Assembly: GCF_023169965.1 (NCBI RefSeq)
Contig: NZ_AP025592.1
Coordinates: 1,798,001 to 1,862,000 of the forward strand
Length of the DNA stretch: 64,000 nt
From: Anaeromyxobacter paludicola
GTDB lineage: Bacteria; Myxococcota; Myxococcia; Myxococcales; Anaeromyxobacteraceae
Direction of reading: 5' to 3'
Part shown: one piece after another, positions 35,439 through 43,681 of the stretch
How positions within the stretch are numbered: position 1 is the stretch's first letter
How the letters are laid out: each line of letters starts with the position of its first letter
Notes under the pieces: model-generated
Databases searched by the model: none
Told to the model about the DNA's origin: nothing
The model's input: only the letters and a program-made list of their open reading frames with translations
Position numbers and translations under genes: made by a program

Positions 35439-36374
35439 TCAGGGCTGGGGCGCTCGCGGCGGCGGCGCCCGGCCCTCGATGAGCGCGCGCCGGGCCGCGA
35501 TGGCGCCCGCGAGGAAGTCGCGGACCACGCGCACCCGGGCCGTCGTCCGCAGGTCCTGGTGCGTGAGCACCCAGAGCGGCGTCGCCGCCTCGTGCAGGAG
35601 CCGGAGGCACCGCCAGCCCGCCATCGCGCCGCCGAGCGCGCACGGGAAGGCCGCCACGCCGAGCCCCGCGTCCACGGCGTCGCGCAGGCCCGCCACGGTC
35701 GTCACCGAGAGCGCCACCCGCGCGTCCGGCACGTTCGCCCTCCTCCAAGCGTCGAGCGCCATCGGCGGGGTCGCGTCCCAGGCGATCCAGTCGAGCGCCG
35801 CGAGGTCCTTCGTCGAGCGGCCCGCGAGGTAGCGCTCCGCCCCGTAGACCGCCGCGCCCGCGACGGCGACCCGGCGGCCCACGAGGTCCGGCGGCGGCTC
35901 CGCCGCGACGCGCAGCGCGACGTCGGCCTCCCGGTGCGCCAGGTCCGCGAAGCCGACCGTGCCCGAGACCGTGAGGGCAATGTCCGGGTACGCCTGGCCG
36001 AGCTCGCGCAGCGCCGGGAGGAGCAGCGGCAGGAACGGATCCGGCATCGTCACCCGCACCGGCCCCGACAGGCGGAGGTCGCGCCCCTGGACCCGGCGCT
36101 CGAGCGAGAGCACCACGTCCTCCACCTGGCCCGCCGTGTCGAAGACGTCCTGCCCGGCCGGCGTGAGCTCGTAGCCCGACGCGGTGCGGTCGAAGAGCCG
36201 CACGCCCGCGGCCGCTTCCAGGCCGGCGAGCCGGCGCAGCACCGTCGAGTGGCTGACGCCGAGCGCGCGCGCGGCGCCCCGGACCGACCCCGCCCGCGCC
36301 AGGAAGAGCGCGGTGCGCAGGTCGTCCCAGGCGACCGGGAGCGGCTGGTCCGTTTTTCGACCATAGGAACGCAT
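35439..36374 (-). CDS. LysR-family transcriptional regulator
   Basis: This 311-aa protein has an N-terminal winged helix (about 15-75; ALFLARAGSVRGAARALGVS then HSTVLRRLAGLEAAAGVRLF) and a substrate-binding domain from about 95. It lies divergent from a cupin gene with about 60 bases between starts. In LysR systems the regulator usually controls the divergent gene and itself from that space. The effector is not predictable. The C-terminal 15 residues are Pro/Arg-rich. Confidence 0.9.
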   Translation of the reverse strand: MRSYGRKTDQPLPVAWDDLRTALFLARAGSVRGAARALGVSHSTVLRRLAGLEAAAGVRLFDRTASGYELTPAGQDVFDTAGQVEDVVLSLERRVQGRDLRLSGPVRVTMPDPFLPLLLPALRELGQAYPDIALTVSGTVGFADLAHREADVALRVAAEPPPDLVGRRVAVAGAAVYGAERYLAGRSTKDLAALDWIAWDATPPMALDAWRRANVPDARVALSVTTVAGLRDAVDAGLGVAAFPCALGGAMAGWRCLRLLHEAATPLWVLTHQDLRTTARVRVVRDFLAGAIAARRALIEGRAPPPRAPQP

Positions 36375-36434
36375 CTACGCAGTCTACCGGCGCGGCGGCG
36401 CACCGGCTAGCTTCGAGGGCCAGGAGGTGCCCAC

Positions 36435-36935
36435 ATGCACGCGAACGCCGAGCGTCGGTCCTGCGCCGAAGCCCCCGAGGTCATCGTCCACGCCCCCGGC
36501 GCGGGCGAGGCCATCTGGTTCCTCGACAACCTCGTCACCGTGAAGGCCTCCGCGCGATGCGGCGCGCGGTTCGGGCTGGCCGAGAATTCGCTGCCCTCAG
36601 GCTCCGAGACCCCCTTCCACCGGCACCGGGAGGACGACGAGTCGTTCTACGTGCTCGAAGGTGGGATGACGCTGTTCCTGGAGGGCGGGCGCGCGGTGGA
36701 GGCCGGTCCCGGGGCGTTCGTGCACATCCCGCACGGGGTGGCGCACGGGTTCCGGACCCGCTCGCCGGTGCGGATGCTCGTCCTCTGCGATCCGGCCGGG
36801 TTCCTCGAGTTCGTGCGTGACTTCGGCGTCGCGGCGCCGCGGGCCGAGCTTCCTCCCGCGGCGGCGCCGGACGTGCCGCGGCTCGTGGCGACCGCGGAGC
36901 GGCACGGGATCGAGATCCTGGGGCCCCTCCCCTGA
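36435..36935 (+). CDS. Cupin-domain protein (quercetin-dioxygenase-like)
   Basis: This 166-aa protein has one cupin domain with motif 1 PFHRHREDDESFYVLEGGMT (His, His, Glu metal ligands) and motif 2 FVHIPHGVAHGFRT. Metal-binding residues are intact, so it could be an enzyme, for example a dioxygenase or isomerase. A CCAGGAGGTG ribosome site precedes the ATG. It is likely under control of the divergent LysR regulator. The 237 bases after it hold no convincing gene. Confidence 0.9.
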   Translation: MHANAERRSCAEAPEVIVHAPGAGEAIWFLDNLVTVKASARCGARFGLAENSLPSGSETPFHRHREDDESFYVLEGGMTLFLEGGRAVEAGPGAFVHIPHGVAHGFRTRSPVRMLVLCDPAGFLEFVRDFGVAAPRAELPPAAAPDVPRLVATAERHGIEILGPLP

Positions 36936-37171
36936 TCCTCGAGCCGGCGCTCGGATTCGACCCTCACCTCGTGGAAGCCGCGCCGCCTTAACTCGCGCCG
37001 GCGCGGGGGGTCCTGAGCGACTGCACAGCAAGGTCCGCGGCTCCCACTCCCACTCACGATCCCATCGGGCTCGCGCAGCGCCCGGTGTAGAAGGGGGCCG
37101 CGGATCTTCGAGATGCGTCTCAGGTCCACCGGCGGCGCCGGCGTCAACTGCTCCCCGGGGAAGGGTCGTTC

Positions 37172-37924
37172 ATGCGTTCTTGCTCACCGCCCGAGGTCGC
37201 CGGTTCCATCTCTTCACCGGTCGATCCGCGCGGACTGCGCCCGGCGAGCTCCTTCGGGGACGCCATCCCGGTTCCGCTGCCGGGCCACCCCGCGGGCTGG
37301 CGCAGCGCCGCGGAGCAGGCCTGGATCCGCCTGTGGGCTCCCGCCACGCGCTTCTGCGTGCGGAGGCGGATCCACGCGGACGCCGTCACCGTCGCGAGCG
37401 CCGTCCTGGTCGCCAGCGCGGCGGCGCTGATCGGCTTCGGCGCGATCGGCGTCGGAGGCTGGCTCTACCTCCTGGGGGCGAGCCTCGACGCCCTCGACGG
37501 ACAGGTGGCGCGCGCCTCCGCGCGGAGCACCAGGGCCGGCGCCTTCCTCGACTCGACGCTCGACCGGGTGGGCGAGCTGCTCGTGCTGGGCGCGCTCGCC
37601 ATCCACTATCGCGCGAGTCCAGCGCTCGCCGCCGTCCTCGCGGTCGCGGGCGCGTCCGTCGTCGTCAGCTATGCCCGGGCGCGAGGCGAGGCCCTCGGCG
37701 CCGGGGCGGCCTGCAAGGTCGGTGGGATGCAGCGCCCGGAGCGGGTCGCCGCCGTGGGCGGCGCGTGCGCGCTCTCCCCGCTCGGCGACGTCCTGCTCGG
37801 CGCCGGGGCCGGTGACGTGCTGACCGGTGGCGCGCTGGTCCTCGTGGCGGTCGCCACCGGCGTCACCGCGGCCACTCGGGTCGTCGCGATCTACGCCGCC
37901 CTGTCGGGCGACGAGGGGCGCTGA
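37172..37924 (+). CDS. CDP-alcohol phosphatidyltransferase family protein
   Basis: This 250-aa membrane protein has the full catalytic motif D-G-x2-A-R-x8-G-x3-D-x3-D (LDALDGQVARAS ... AGAFLDSTLD). The enzymes move a phospho-alcohol from CDP-diacylglycerol or CDP-linked donors. About five membrane helices follow. The N-terminus before residue 60 is hydrophilic and not clearly conserved; a later start is possible. No partner phospholipid gene is next to it. Confidence 0.88.
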   Translation: MRSCSPPEVAGSISSPVDPRGLRPASSFGDAIPVPLPGHPAGWRSAAEQAWIRLWAPATRFCVRRRIHADAVTVASAVLVASAAALIGFGAIGVGGWLYLLGASLDALDGQVARASARSTRAGAFLDSTLDRVGELLVLGALAIHYRASPALAAVLAVAGASVVVSYARARGEALGAGAACKVGGMQRPERVAAVGGACALSPLGDVLLGAGAGDVLTGGALVLVAVATGVTAATRVVAIYAALSGDEGR

Positions 37925-37963
37925 GGGCGGCCGGATGACGCATTTCCGTCCGCCGCCGGGCGG

Positions 37964-38461
37964 CTACGGGGCCAGCGCCGCGCAGAGCGCCGCCACGTCG
38001 CCGGACTGTCCCACGTCCGGCGTCACGATGAACTGCGCGTCCGGATGGGCGAGGAGGTCGATGCGCCCGGCGGAGAGGAAGAGGCTTCCGTCCGGGAGCG
38101 GCACCTTCTCGAACTCGCCCTGCTGCACCAGGCCCGTGAGTTCGCCATTCGCGTCGGCCTGCGCGACCTCGAGGTAGGTGTAGGGCAGCCCCTGAAGCGT
38201 CTGCTGGTTGGCGCTGAAGGTGTCCTGCTCCGTCACCTGGAAGGTCGCCATCACCGTCCCGTTCTGGCGGACGAACCGCATCCACGTGAGCGAGACGGTC
38301 GAGTCGATGTCCACCGGGAACGCGCAGAGATCCGTGACCGTGATGGAGGCGGGATAGCCGAAGGTGCGCTTGAACTCGCGGACCGCCTGGGCCGGCGTGG
38401 CCCACGCCGCGAACGCGGCCGCCGCGAGGAGGAGCGAGAGGCTGCGGATCTGCTTCGTCAT
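37964..38461 (-). CDS. Secreted protein of unknown function
   Basis: This 165-aa protein has a signal peptide (MTKQIRSLSLLLAAAAFAAW, cleavage probably after AQA). The mature part has many beta-prone segments and two Cys, near the start (TDLCAFPVD) and end (AALCAALAP), which could form a disulphide. I recognise no family. The signal peptide fixes the start; an in-frame ATG 42 bases upstream is less likely. Confidence 0.7.
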   Translation of the reverse strand: MTKQIRSLSLLLAAAAFAAWATPAQAVREFKRTFGYPASITVTDLCAFPVDIDSTVSLTWMRFVRQNGTVMATFQVTEQDTFSANQQTLQGLPYTYLEVAQADANGELTGLVQQGEFEKVPLPDGSLFLSAGRIDLLAHPDAQFIVTPDVGQSGDVAALCAALAP

Positions 38462-38611
38462 GAGCGGCTCCCAACGGGGCAGGCGCGCCCCGGCTACCGG
38501 CACGAACGCTTGGCGGCGCCGGGGCGGGCGGGCAAGGCCTGGCTGGGGCGGCTGCCAGGAGGTGTCGCATCCTGGCCGCGAGCCCCTACGCCAGGCCGCC
38601 CCCGTCGCGGC

Positions 38612-39694
38612 TCACAGCACGGCGTTGAAGAGCCACCCCACGAGCATGATCCCGGTCGCGACGACGGCGATGAAGGTCCCGAGCAAGCGGGGCTTGAGGA
38701 CGCGCCGCAGGAGCAGGAACTCCGGGAGCGACAGCGCGACGACCGCCATCATGAACGCGAGCACGGTGCCCAGCGCCGCGCCCTTGGCGAGCAGCGCCTG
38801 GACGATGGGGATGAGCGTCGCCGTGCTCGCGTACATCGGGACGCCGAGGCCGACCGCGAGCGGCACGGTCCACCAGGCCGAGCGGCCCATGAAGCTCGCG
38901 AGGAGCCCCTCGGGGACCCAGCCGTGGATGAACGCGCCGACGCCGATCCCGACGATCACGTAGGGCCAGGTCTTGCCGACCACCTTGCGGACCGCCGCCA
39001 CCCCCTCGAGCAGCCGCTCCGGGAGCGCGAGCTCGCGCTCCACGGCGGAGGTGCCCAGCGCGCGACGCTCCCTCACCCACGGCTCGATGTGCCGCTCGAG
39101 GCCGAGCCGGCCCAGGATCAGGCCCGCCAGCATCGCGAGCGCGAGGCCGGTGACGAAGTAGAGGGAGGCGATCTTCCAGCCGAACAGCCCCAGGAGCAGC
39201 ACCAGCGCCACCTCGTTCACGAGCGGCGCGGAGACGAGGAAGGAGAAGGTCACGCCGAGCGGGACCCCGGCCTCGACGAAGCCGATGAAGAGCGGGACGG
39301 CGGAGCAGGAGCAGAAGGGGGTCAGGACGCCGAGCAAGGCCGCGAGCACGTTCCCGACCGACTCGCGCCGACCGGCGAGCAGGGTGCGGACGCGCGCCGG
39401 CGTGAACCAGGTGTTCACGACGCCGATGACGAAGACCACCGCGACGAGGAGCAGGAGGACGTGGGGGACCTCGTAGGCGAAGAAGCGGACCGCGTCGCCG
39501 AGGGCCGTTCCGGGGCGGAGGCCGAGCAGCCGGTACGTCAGGCCGTCCGCGACCGGGCTCGCGAGCAGGAAGGCGGCGGTCCACGCCAGCACGGCGAGCA
39601 CGGGCCGCCGCGGGGCGATGGCCGGCGGCGCGGCCGGCGAGGCTGCCGCGAATCCGGGAAGCGGTGAGCAGCACGTTGCGGCGGGGTCGGCCAT
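38612..39694 (-). CDS. arsP: Permease of the ArsP/COG0701 type
   Basis: This 360-aa protein has eight to ten membrane helices. The characteristic metal-handling motif [18 protein letters not shown] contains the Cys pair, and the second half repeats the fold ([20 protein letters not shown]). ArsP proteins export trivalent organoarsenicals; related COG0701 permeases act on other metals. The N-terminus has an extra Cys pair (ATCCSPLP). It lies divergent from arsR-acr3-arsC, with an ArsR-type palindrome 30 bases upstream of its ATG. This context supports an arsenic role; the symbol is therefore a likely, not proven, assignment. Confidence 0.85.
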   Translation of the reverse strand: MADPAATCCSPLPGFAAASPAAPPAIAPRRPVLAVLAWTAAFLLASPVADGLTYRLLGLRPGTALGDAVRFFAYEVPHVLLLLVAVVFVIGVVNTWFTPARVRTLLAGRRESVGNVLAALLGVLTPFCSCSAVPLFIGFVEAGVPLGVTFSFLVSAPLVNEVALVLLLGLFGWKIASLYFVTGLALAMLAGLILGRLGLERHIEPWVRERRALGTSAVERELALPERLLEGVAAVRKVVGKTWPYVIVGIGVGAFIHGWVPEGLLASFMGRSAWWTVPLAVGLGVPMYASTATLIPIVQALLAKGAALGTVLAFMMAVVALSLPEFLLLRRVLKPRLLGTFIAVVATGIMLVGWLFNAVL

Positions 39695-39723
39695 GGCGTT
39701 CCTCCGGGGTCAGTGGCTTCGTT

Positions 39724-39741
39724 CATCGTCGCTTTACGATG
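39724..39741. promoter_or_regulatory. Candidate ArsR operator 1
   Basis: CATCGT-CGCTTT-ACGATG is a perfect 6-bp inverted repeat with a 6-base spacer. It is centred about 38 bases upstream of the arsP ATG. The core ATCGT-N6-ACGAT occurs again immediately before arsR, with equal spacer. Confidence 0.65.
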
Positions 39742-39867
39742 TAACGAACTCGCACGCAAGCCGGATTCGAGCGGCATTCCACTGTGCCGCGCGATCGTTC
39801 ACGTTTTTACCTCCGCCTCCCGTCCGTCGCGCGCCGATGCGAGGCGGGTTGCGCGCCCCGCGCCGGC

Positions 39868-39883
39868 ATCGTAGAAGAACGAT
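39868..39883. promoter_or_regulatory. Candidate ArsR operator 2
   Basis: ATCGT-AGAAGA-ACGAT, the same core and spacer as operator 1 (143 bases apart), ends 2 bases before the arsR ATG and covers the ribosome-site region. Binding here could block transcription or translation of arsR. Confidence 0.65.
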
Positions 39884-39885
39884 TC

Positions 39886-40236
39886 ATGGCGACCCGACTC
39901 AAGGAAGCACCGGCCTGCGGCCCCGGCGACTCGCGCGAGGAGCCCGATCTCCGCCCGGTGGAGGGCAGCGAGGCCGACGAGGAGCTGGCGACCCTCGCCA
40001 AGGCCGTCGGACACCCCGCCCGCGTGCAGATCCTACGACTGCTGGCGCGGCGCGACGCCTGCGTCTGCGGCGACATCGTGGACGAGCTGCCGCTCGCGCA
40101 GTCCACGGTGTCCCAGCACCTCAAGGTGCTGAAGGAGGCCGGGCTGGTCCGGGGAGAGATCGACGGGCCGCGCGTCTGCTACTGCCTCGAGCCCCGCGCG
40201 CTGCGCCGGCTCAAGTCCCTCGTCGGCAGCCTCTAG
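39886..40236 (+). CDS. arsR: ArsR-family arsenic-responsive repressor
   Basis: This 116-aa winged-helix protein starts at [12 protein letters not shown]; a longer open frame upstream is not supported. The DNA-binding helix contains [20 protein letters not shown] with the As(III)-binding CVC pair, then [19 protein letters not shown]. It should release DNA on binding arsenite and regulate both arms of this locus through the two ATCGT-N6-ACGAT sites. It is followed 8 bases later by acr3. Confidence 0.93.
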   Translation: MATRLKEAPACGPGDSREEPDLRPVEGSEADEELATLAKAVGHPARVQILRLLARRDACVCGDIVDELPLAQSTVSQHLKVLKEAGLVRGEIDGPRVCYCLEPRALRRLKSLVGSL

Positions 40237-40244
40237 GAGCCGCC

Positions 40245-41390
40245 ATGTCCCAGTCCCTCGCCGCCGCCCCGGCCCGGGCCAGCGTCGCCCGCCGCCTCTC
40301 CTTCCTCGACCGGTACCTCACCCTCTGGATCTTCCTCGCCATGGGCGCGGGCATCCTGCTCGGCTGGGCCGTGCCCGGCGTGGTCCCCGCGCTGAACGCC
40401 CTGAGCGTCGGGACCACGTCCCTCCCCATCGCGGCCGGCCTGATCCTGATGATGTACCCGCCGCTCGCGAAGGTCCGGTACGAGGAGCTGCCGCGCGTCT
40501 TCCGCAACGGGAAGGTACTCGGCCTCTCCCTCGTGCAGAACTGGGTCGTCGGCCCCGTGCTGATGTTCGTGCTGGCCGTCGTGTTCCTGCGCGACAAGCC
40601 CGAGTACATGGTCGGGCTCATCCTCATCGGCCTCGCCCGCTGCATCGCGATGGTCATCGTCTGGAACGACCTCGCGAAGGGCGACACCGAGTACTGCGCC
40701 GGCCTCGTCGCCTTCAACTCCATCTTCCAGGTGCTCTTCTTCTCGGTCTACGCCTGGCTGTTCATCACCGTGCTGCCCGGGTGGCTCGGCCTGCGCGGCG
40801 CCGAGGTCCACATCACCATCGGCGAGATCGCGCGGAGCGTCTTCGTCTACCTGGGCGTCCCCTTCCTCGCCGGGGTGGCGAGCCGCTTCGGGCTGCGGGC
40901 GCTGAAGGGCGAGGAGTGGTACCGGAAGGTCTTCATCCCGAAGATCTCGCCCATCACCCTCGTCGCGCTGCTCTTCACCATCGTGGTGATGTTCTCGCTC
41001 AAGGGCGAGACCATCGTGCAGGTCCCGCTCGACGTGGTGCGGATCGCCCTCCCCCTCCTCGTCTACTTCCTGCTCATGTTCTTCGCGTCGTTCTTCATGA
41101 GCCGGAAGGTCGGGGCGACGTACGGCCAGACCGCCACCCTCTCCTTCACCGCGGCCTCGAACAACTTCGAGCTCGCCATCGCCGTGGCCGTCGCGACGTT
41201 CGGCATGGGCCACGGGGCGGCCTTCGCCGCCGTCATCGGCCCGCTGGTGGAGGTGCCGGTGCTCATCGGGCTCGTGAACGTGGCGCTGAAGCTCCGCGAC
41301 CGCTGGTTCCCGGGCGAGACCGGCGAGCTCGCCAAGGTGGCGAACTGCGCCGTGGCGGTGGAGGGCCCCGCGGCCGGGAGGGAGCCGTGA
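40245..41390 (+). CDS. acr3: Arsenite efflux pump Acr3
   Basis: This 381-aa protein has ten membrane helices. The start is [12 protein letters not shown], and the first conserved segment is [40 protein letters not shown]-type text carries the Cys essential in Acr3 proteins ([16 protein letters not shown]), and the second half has [20 protein letters not shown]. It exports arsenite by proton antiport. The stop overlaps the GTG of the following ArsC fusion by 4 bases. Confidence 0.95.
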   Translation: MSQSLAAAPARASVARRLSFLDRYLTLWIFLAMGAGILLGWAVPGVVPALNALSVGTTSLPIAAGLILMMYPPLAKVRYEELPRVFRNGKVLGLSLVQNWVVGPVLMFVLAVVFLRDKPEYMVGLILIGLARCIAMVIVWNDLAKGDTEYCAGLVAFNSIFQVLFFSVYAWLFITVLPGWLGLRGAEVHITIGEIARSVFVYLGVPFLAGVASRFGLRALKGEEWYRKVFIPKISPITLVALLFTIVVMFSLKGETIVQVPLDVVRIALPLLVYFLLMFFASFFMSRKVGATYGQTATLSFTAASNNFELAIAVAVATFGMGHGAAFAAVIGPLVEVPVLIGLVNVALKLRDRWFPGETGELAKVANCAVAVEGPAAGREP

Positions 41391-42283
41391 CCGAGACCTG
41401 GCGGGAGGAGGCCGAGCGGCTCCGGGCGAGCGCGCCGCGGCACGTGCTCTTCCTCTGCGTGGCCAACTCCGCGCGCAGCCAGCTGGCCGAGGGGATCGCC
41501 CGCGCGCGGGCGCCGGCCGGGGTGAGGATCTCGTCCGCCGGCTCGCAACCGGGGACCCTGAACCCTTTCGCCGTGAAGGCTCTTGCGGAAGTGGGCATCG
41601 ACAGCTCGGGGCAGTTCTCGAAGAGCGTGAGCGAGATCCCGGCCGGCGACGTGGACGCCGTCATCACCCTCTGCGCCGAGGAGGTCTGTCCCGCCTGGCT
41701 GGGAAAGGCGACGCGCCTGCACTGGGGCCTGCCCGATCCCGCGGCCGCCGGCGCCACCGACGCCGAGCGGCTCCAGGCCTTCCGGCAGGTCCGGGACGAG
41801 CTGCGGCGGCGGCTCGCGGTGGTCTTCCCGCAGCCCGACGCGTCGCTGGTGCACATCGAGGTAGCGTCGCCCGGAGACCTGCCCGCGATCCGCGCGCTCC
41901 TCGAGCGGCTCCATCTGCCTGCGGCCGACGTGAGCGGCGCCGGCCAGACCTTCTTCGTGGCCCGGAGCGGCGACGAGCTCGTGGGCGCCGTGGCGCTCGA
42001 GCGGCATGGGGAGGACGCCCTGCTCCGGTCGCTGGCCGTGGCGCCGCGTCTCCAGTCCACCGGGCTCGGGAAGGCGCTGTACCTGCAGGCGCTCGCCGAG
42101 GCTGGGCGCACCGGGACACGCGCGCTCTACCTGCTCACGACCACCGCCGCGCCCTGGTTCGAGGAGGCCGGGTTCCGGCGCATCGACCGGGCGAGCGCGC
42201 CGGCCGTAGTGGCGGGCAGCGAGGAGTTCAGGGCGCTCTGCCCGGCCTCGGCGGTCTGCATGGAGCTGGTGATCGGGGGGTGA
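41387..42283 (+). CDS. arsC: Fusion of arsenate reductase (LMW-phosphatase type) and ArsN-like acetyltransferase
   Basis: This 298-aa protein has a GTG start. Residues about 15-150 are a low-molecular-weight phosphatase-type Ars[19 protein letters not shown] holds the C-x5-R loop, and [11 protein letters not shown] holds the two resolving Cys. Residues about 155-298 are a GNAT domain ([20 protein letters not shown], then [11 protein letters not shown]) resembling ArsN-type acetyltransferases in ars operons. The ArsC half reduces arsenate for export by Acr3. The GNAT half may acetylate amine-bearing arsenicals such as arsinothricin. Overlap with acr3 indicates coupled expression. Confidence 0.88.
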   Translation: MTETWREEAERLRASAPRHVLFLCVANSARSQLAEGIARARAPAGVRISSAGSQPGTLNPFAVKALAEVGIDSSGQFSKSVSEIPAGDVDAVITLCAEEVCPAWLGKATRLHWGLPDPAAAGATDAERLQAFRQVRDELRRRLAVVFPQPDASLVHIEVASPGDLPAIRALLERLHLPAADVSGAGQTFFVARSGDELVGAVALERHGEDALLRSLAVAPRLQSTGLGKALYLQALAEAGRTGTRALYLLTTTAAPWFEEAGFRRIDRASAPAVVAGSEEFRALCPASAVCMELVIGG

Positions 42284-42425
42284 GGCGGGCCGGGTAGGAG
42301 CCGCCGCCCGCGCGTGCCGCGGCTGACCCGGCGCCGCGCGACGCCGACGTTAGACTGACTACCTGGAATGTCGTCGGCGCCCCAAGGCGCCCTGTCGATC
42401 TGCCCTGGCTCCGGGAGTCACTCTC

Positions 42426-43091
42426 ATGTCGAGGCTTCGCGTAAACGCATTTGGGATCTCGATCGACGGTTACGGCGCTGGTCCCGACCAGGCTCTCGAG
42501 AGCCCGATGGGCGTCGGAGGCATGGCGCTGCACCAGTGGGTCCTCGGCACGCGGACGTTCCAGAAGCTCCACCGCGACTTCGCCGGGTCGCTCATCGGCG
42601 ATGACGCCGGCAGCACAGGCATCGACGACGACTTCGCCGCGCGCGGCTTCGAGAACGTCGGCGCCTGGATCCTCGGCCGCAACATGTTCGGGCCGGTGCG
42701 CGGGCCCTGGGCGGACGACAGCTGGAAGGGCTGGTGGGGGACGAACCCGCCCTACCACGTGCCCGTCTTCGTGCTCACGCACCACGCGCGCGCGCCCATC
42801 ACGATGGAGGGCGGCACGACGTTCCACTTCGTGACCGACGGGATCCATGCCGCGCTGAGGCGCGCGACCGAGGCGGCTCAGGGGAAGGATGTCCGGCTCG
42901 GCGGCGGGGTCGCCACCGTTCGCCAGTACCTCGCCGCGGGGCTCGTCGACGAGCTGCACCTCGCGATCTCCCCCGTGCTCCTCGGCCGTGGCGAGCACCT
43001 CCTCGCGGGCATCGATACGGTGAGCCTCGGCTACAAGTGCACGGAGCACGTCGGGACGGGCCAGGCTACGCATGTGGTGCTGAGGAAGTAG
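42426..43091 (+). CDS. Dihydrofolate-reductase-like (RibD C-terminal domain) protein
   Basis: This 221-aa protein has the RibD_C/DHFR-like fold signs: MSRLRVNAFGISIDGYGAGP at the start, GAWILGRNMFGPVRGPW in the middle and VRLGGGVATVRQYLAAGLVD with LHLAISPVLLGRGEHLL at the end. The family reduces small pteridine- or riboflavin-like substrates with NAD(P)H, but single-domain members are mostly uncharacterised. A GGGAG ribosome site precedes ATG. Confidence 0.88.
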   Translation: MSRLRVNAFGISIDGYGAGPDQALESPMGVGGMALHQWVLGTRTFQKLHRDFAGSLIGDDAGSTGIDDDFAARGFENVGAWILGRNMFGPVRGPWADDSWKGWWGTNPPYHVPVFVLTHHARAPITMEGGTTFHFVTDGIHAALRRATEAAQGKDVRLGGGVATVRQYLAAGLVDELHLAISPVLLGRGEHLLAGIDTVSLGYKCTEHVGTGQATHVVLRK

Positions 43092-43246
43092 CGGCGGGGA
43101 GCGGTTCGGGCCGAGGTGGGCCGCAGGCAGCGAGACGCACCCGCGGTGGCGTCGGGGTGGTCCAGTAGAAGACGCGACGGGCGCCGGCAGCGCGACTGCA
43201 CGAGCGAGCCACGAGTGCGCCGCTTCCGCCCTGGTTCGCGAGCGCC

Positions 43247-43549
43247 ATGCGTGGCGGCGGCGCAAGCCTCATTAGCCGACGCAGCACCGCCCTCGAGCAG
43301 GCGAAGGTCGTGGTGCTCGTGAACGAAGACACGACCGGAGCTGCCGAAGCGGTGGGGGCGGCACTTCAGGACCACCAGCGCGCGACGGTGCTCGGCTCCA
43401 ACACCGCCGGGCGCGGGAAGGTCACGAGTACCCTCACCTGCTGGGAAGTCCCGATGGAGATTCCGGTGGCACGGCTGGTCCGACCGGGTGGCCGGGCGCT
43501 GGATGGGATCGGCGTGGGGCCAGACTTCCTCAAGGGCGGCCGAGGTTAG
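43247..43549 (+). pseudogene. C-terminal fragment of an S41 (CtpA-like) peptidase
   Basis: The 100-aa frame reads VVVLVNEDTTGAAEAVGAAL then RATVLGSNTAGRGKVTSTL and GIGVGPDFL. This aligns by eye to the catalytic C-terminal part of C-terminal-processing peptidases. The PDZ and N-terminal domains are missing. At the place of the catalytic Ser (normally S-A-S-E) the text is G-A-A-E. It therefore looks like a non-functional remnant. The preceding 150 bases have no continuation in any frame that I could see. Confidence 0.65.
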
Positions 43550-43681
43550 GGCGGCGCGTCCGGATCGGCGCGCGACGCGTGTACCCCATTGGCGTGATGC
43601 GCACGGTGCGTCCGTGCGATGATTTGCTCGCGCGCGCCCGATCATGGCCCCTCGGGGAAGGCGAACGTGTCAGTGTAAGAC

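Noticed and set aside
37113-37430. Alternative plus-strand frame at the start of the CDP-alcohol phosphotransferase
   Set aside because: Arg/Ser/Pro-rich shadow without motif, while the overlapping frame has the full catalytic motif.
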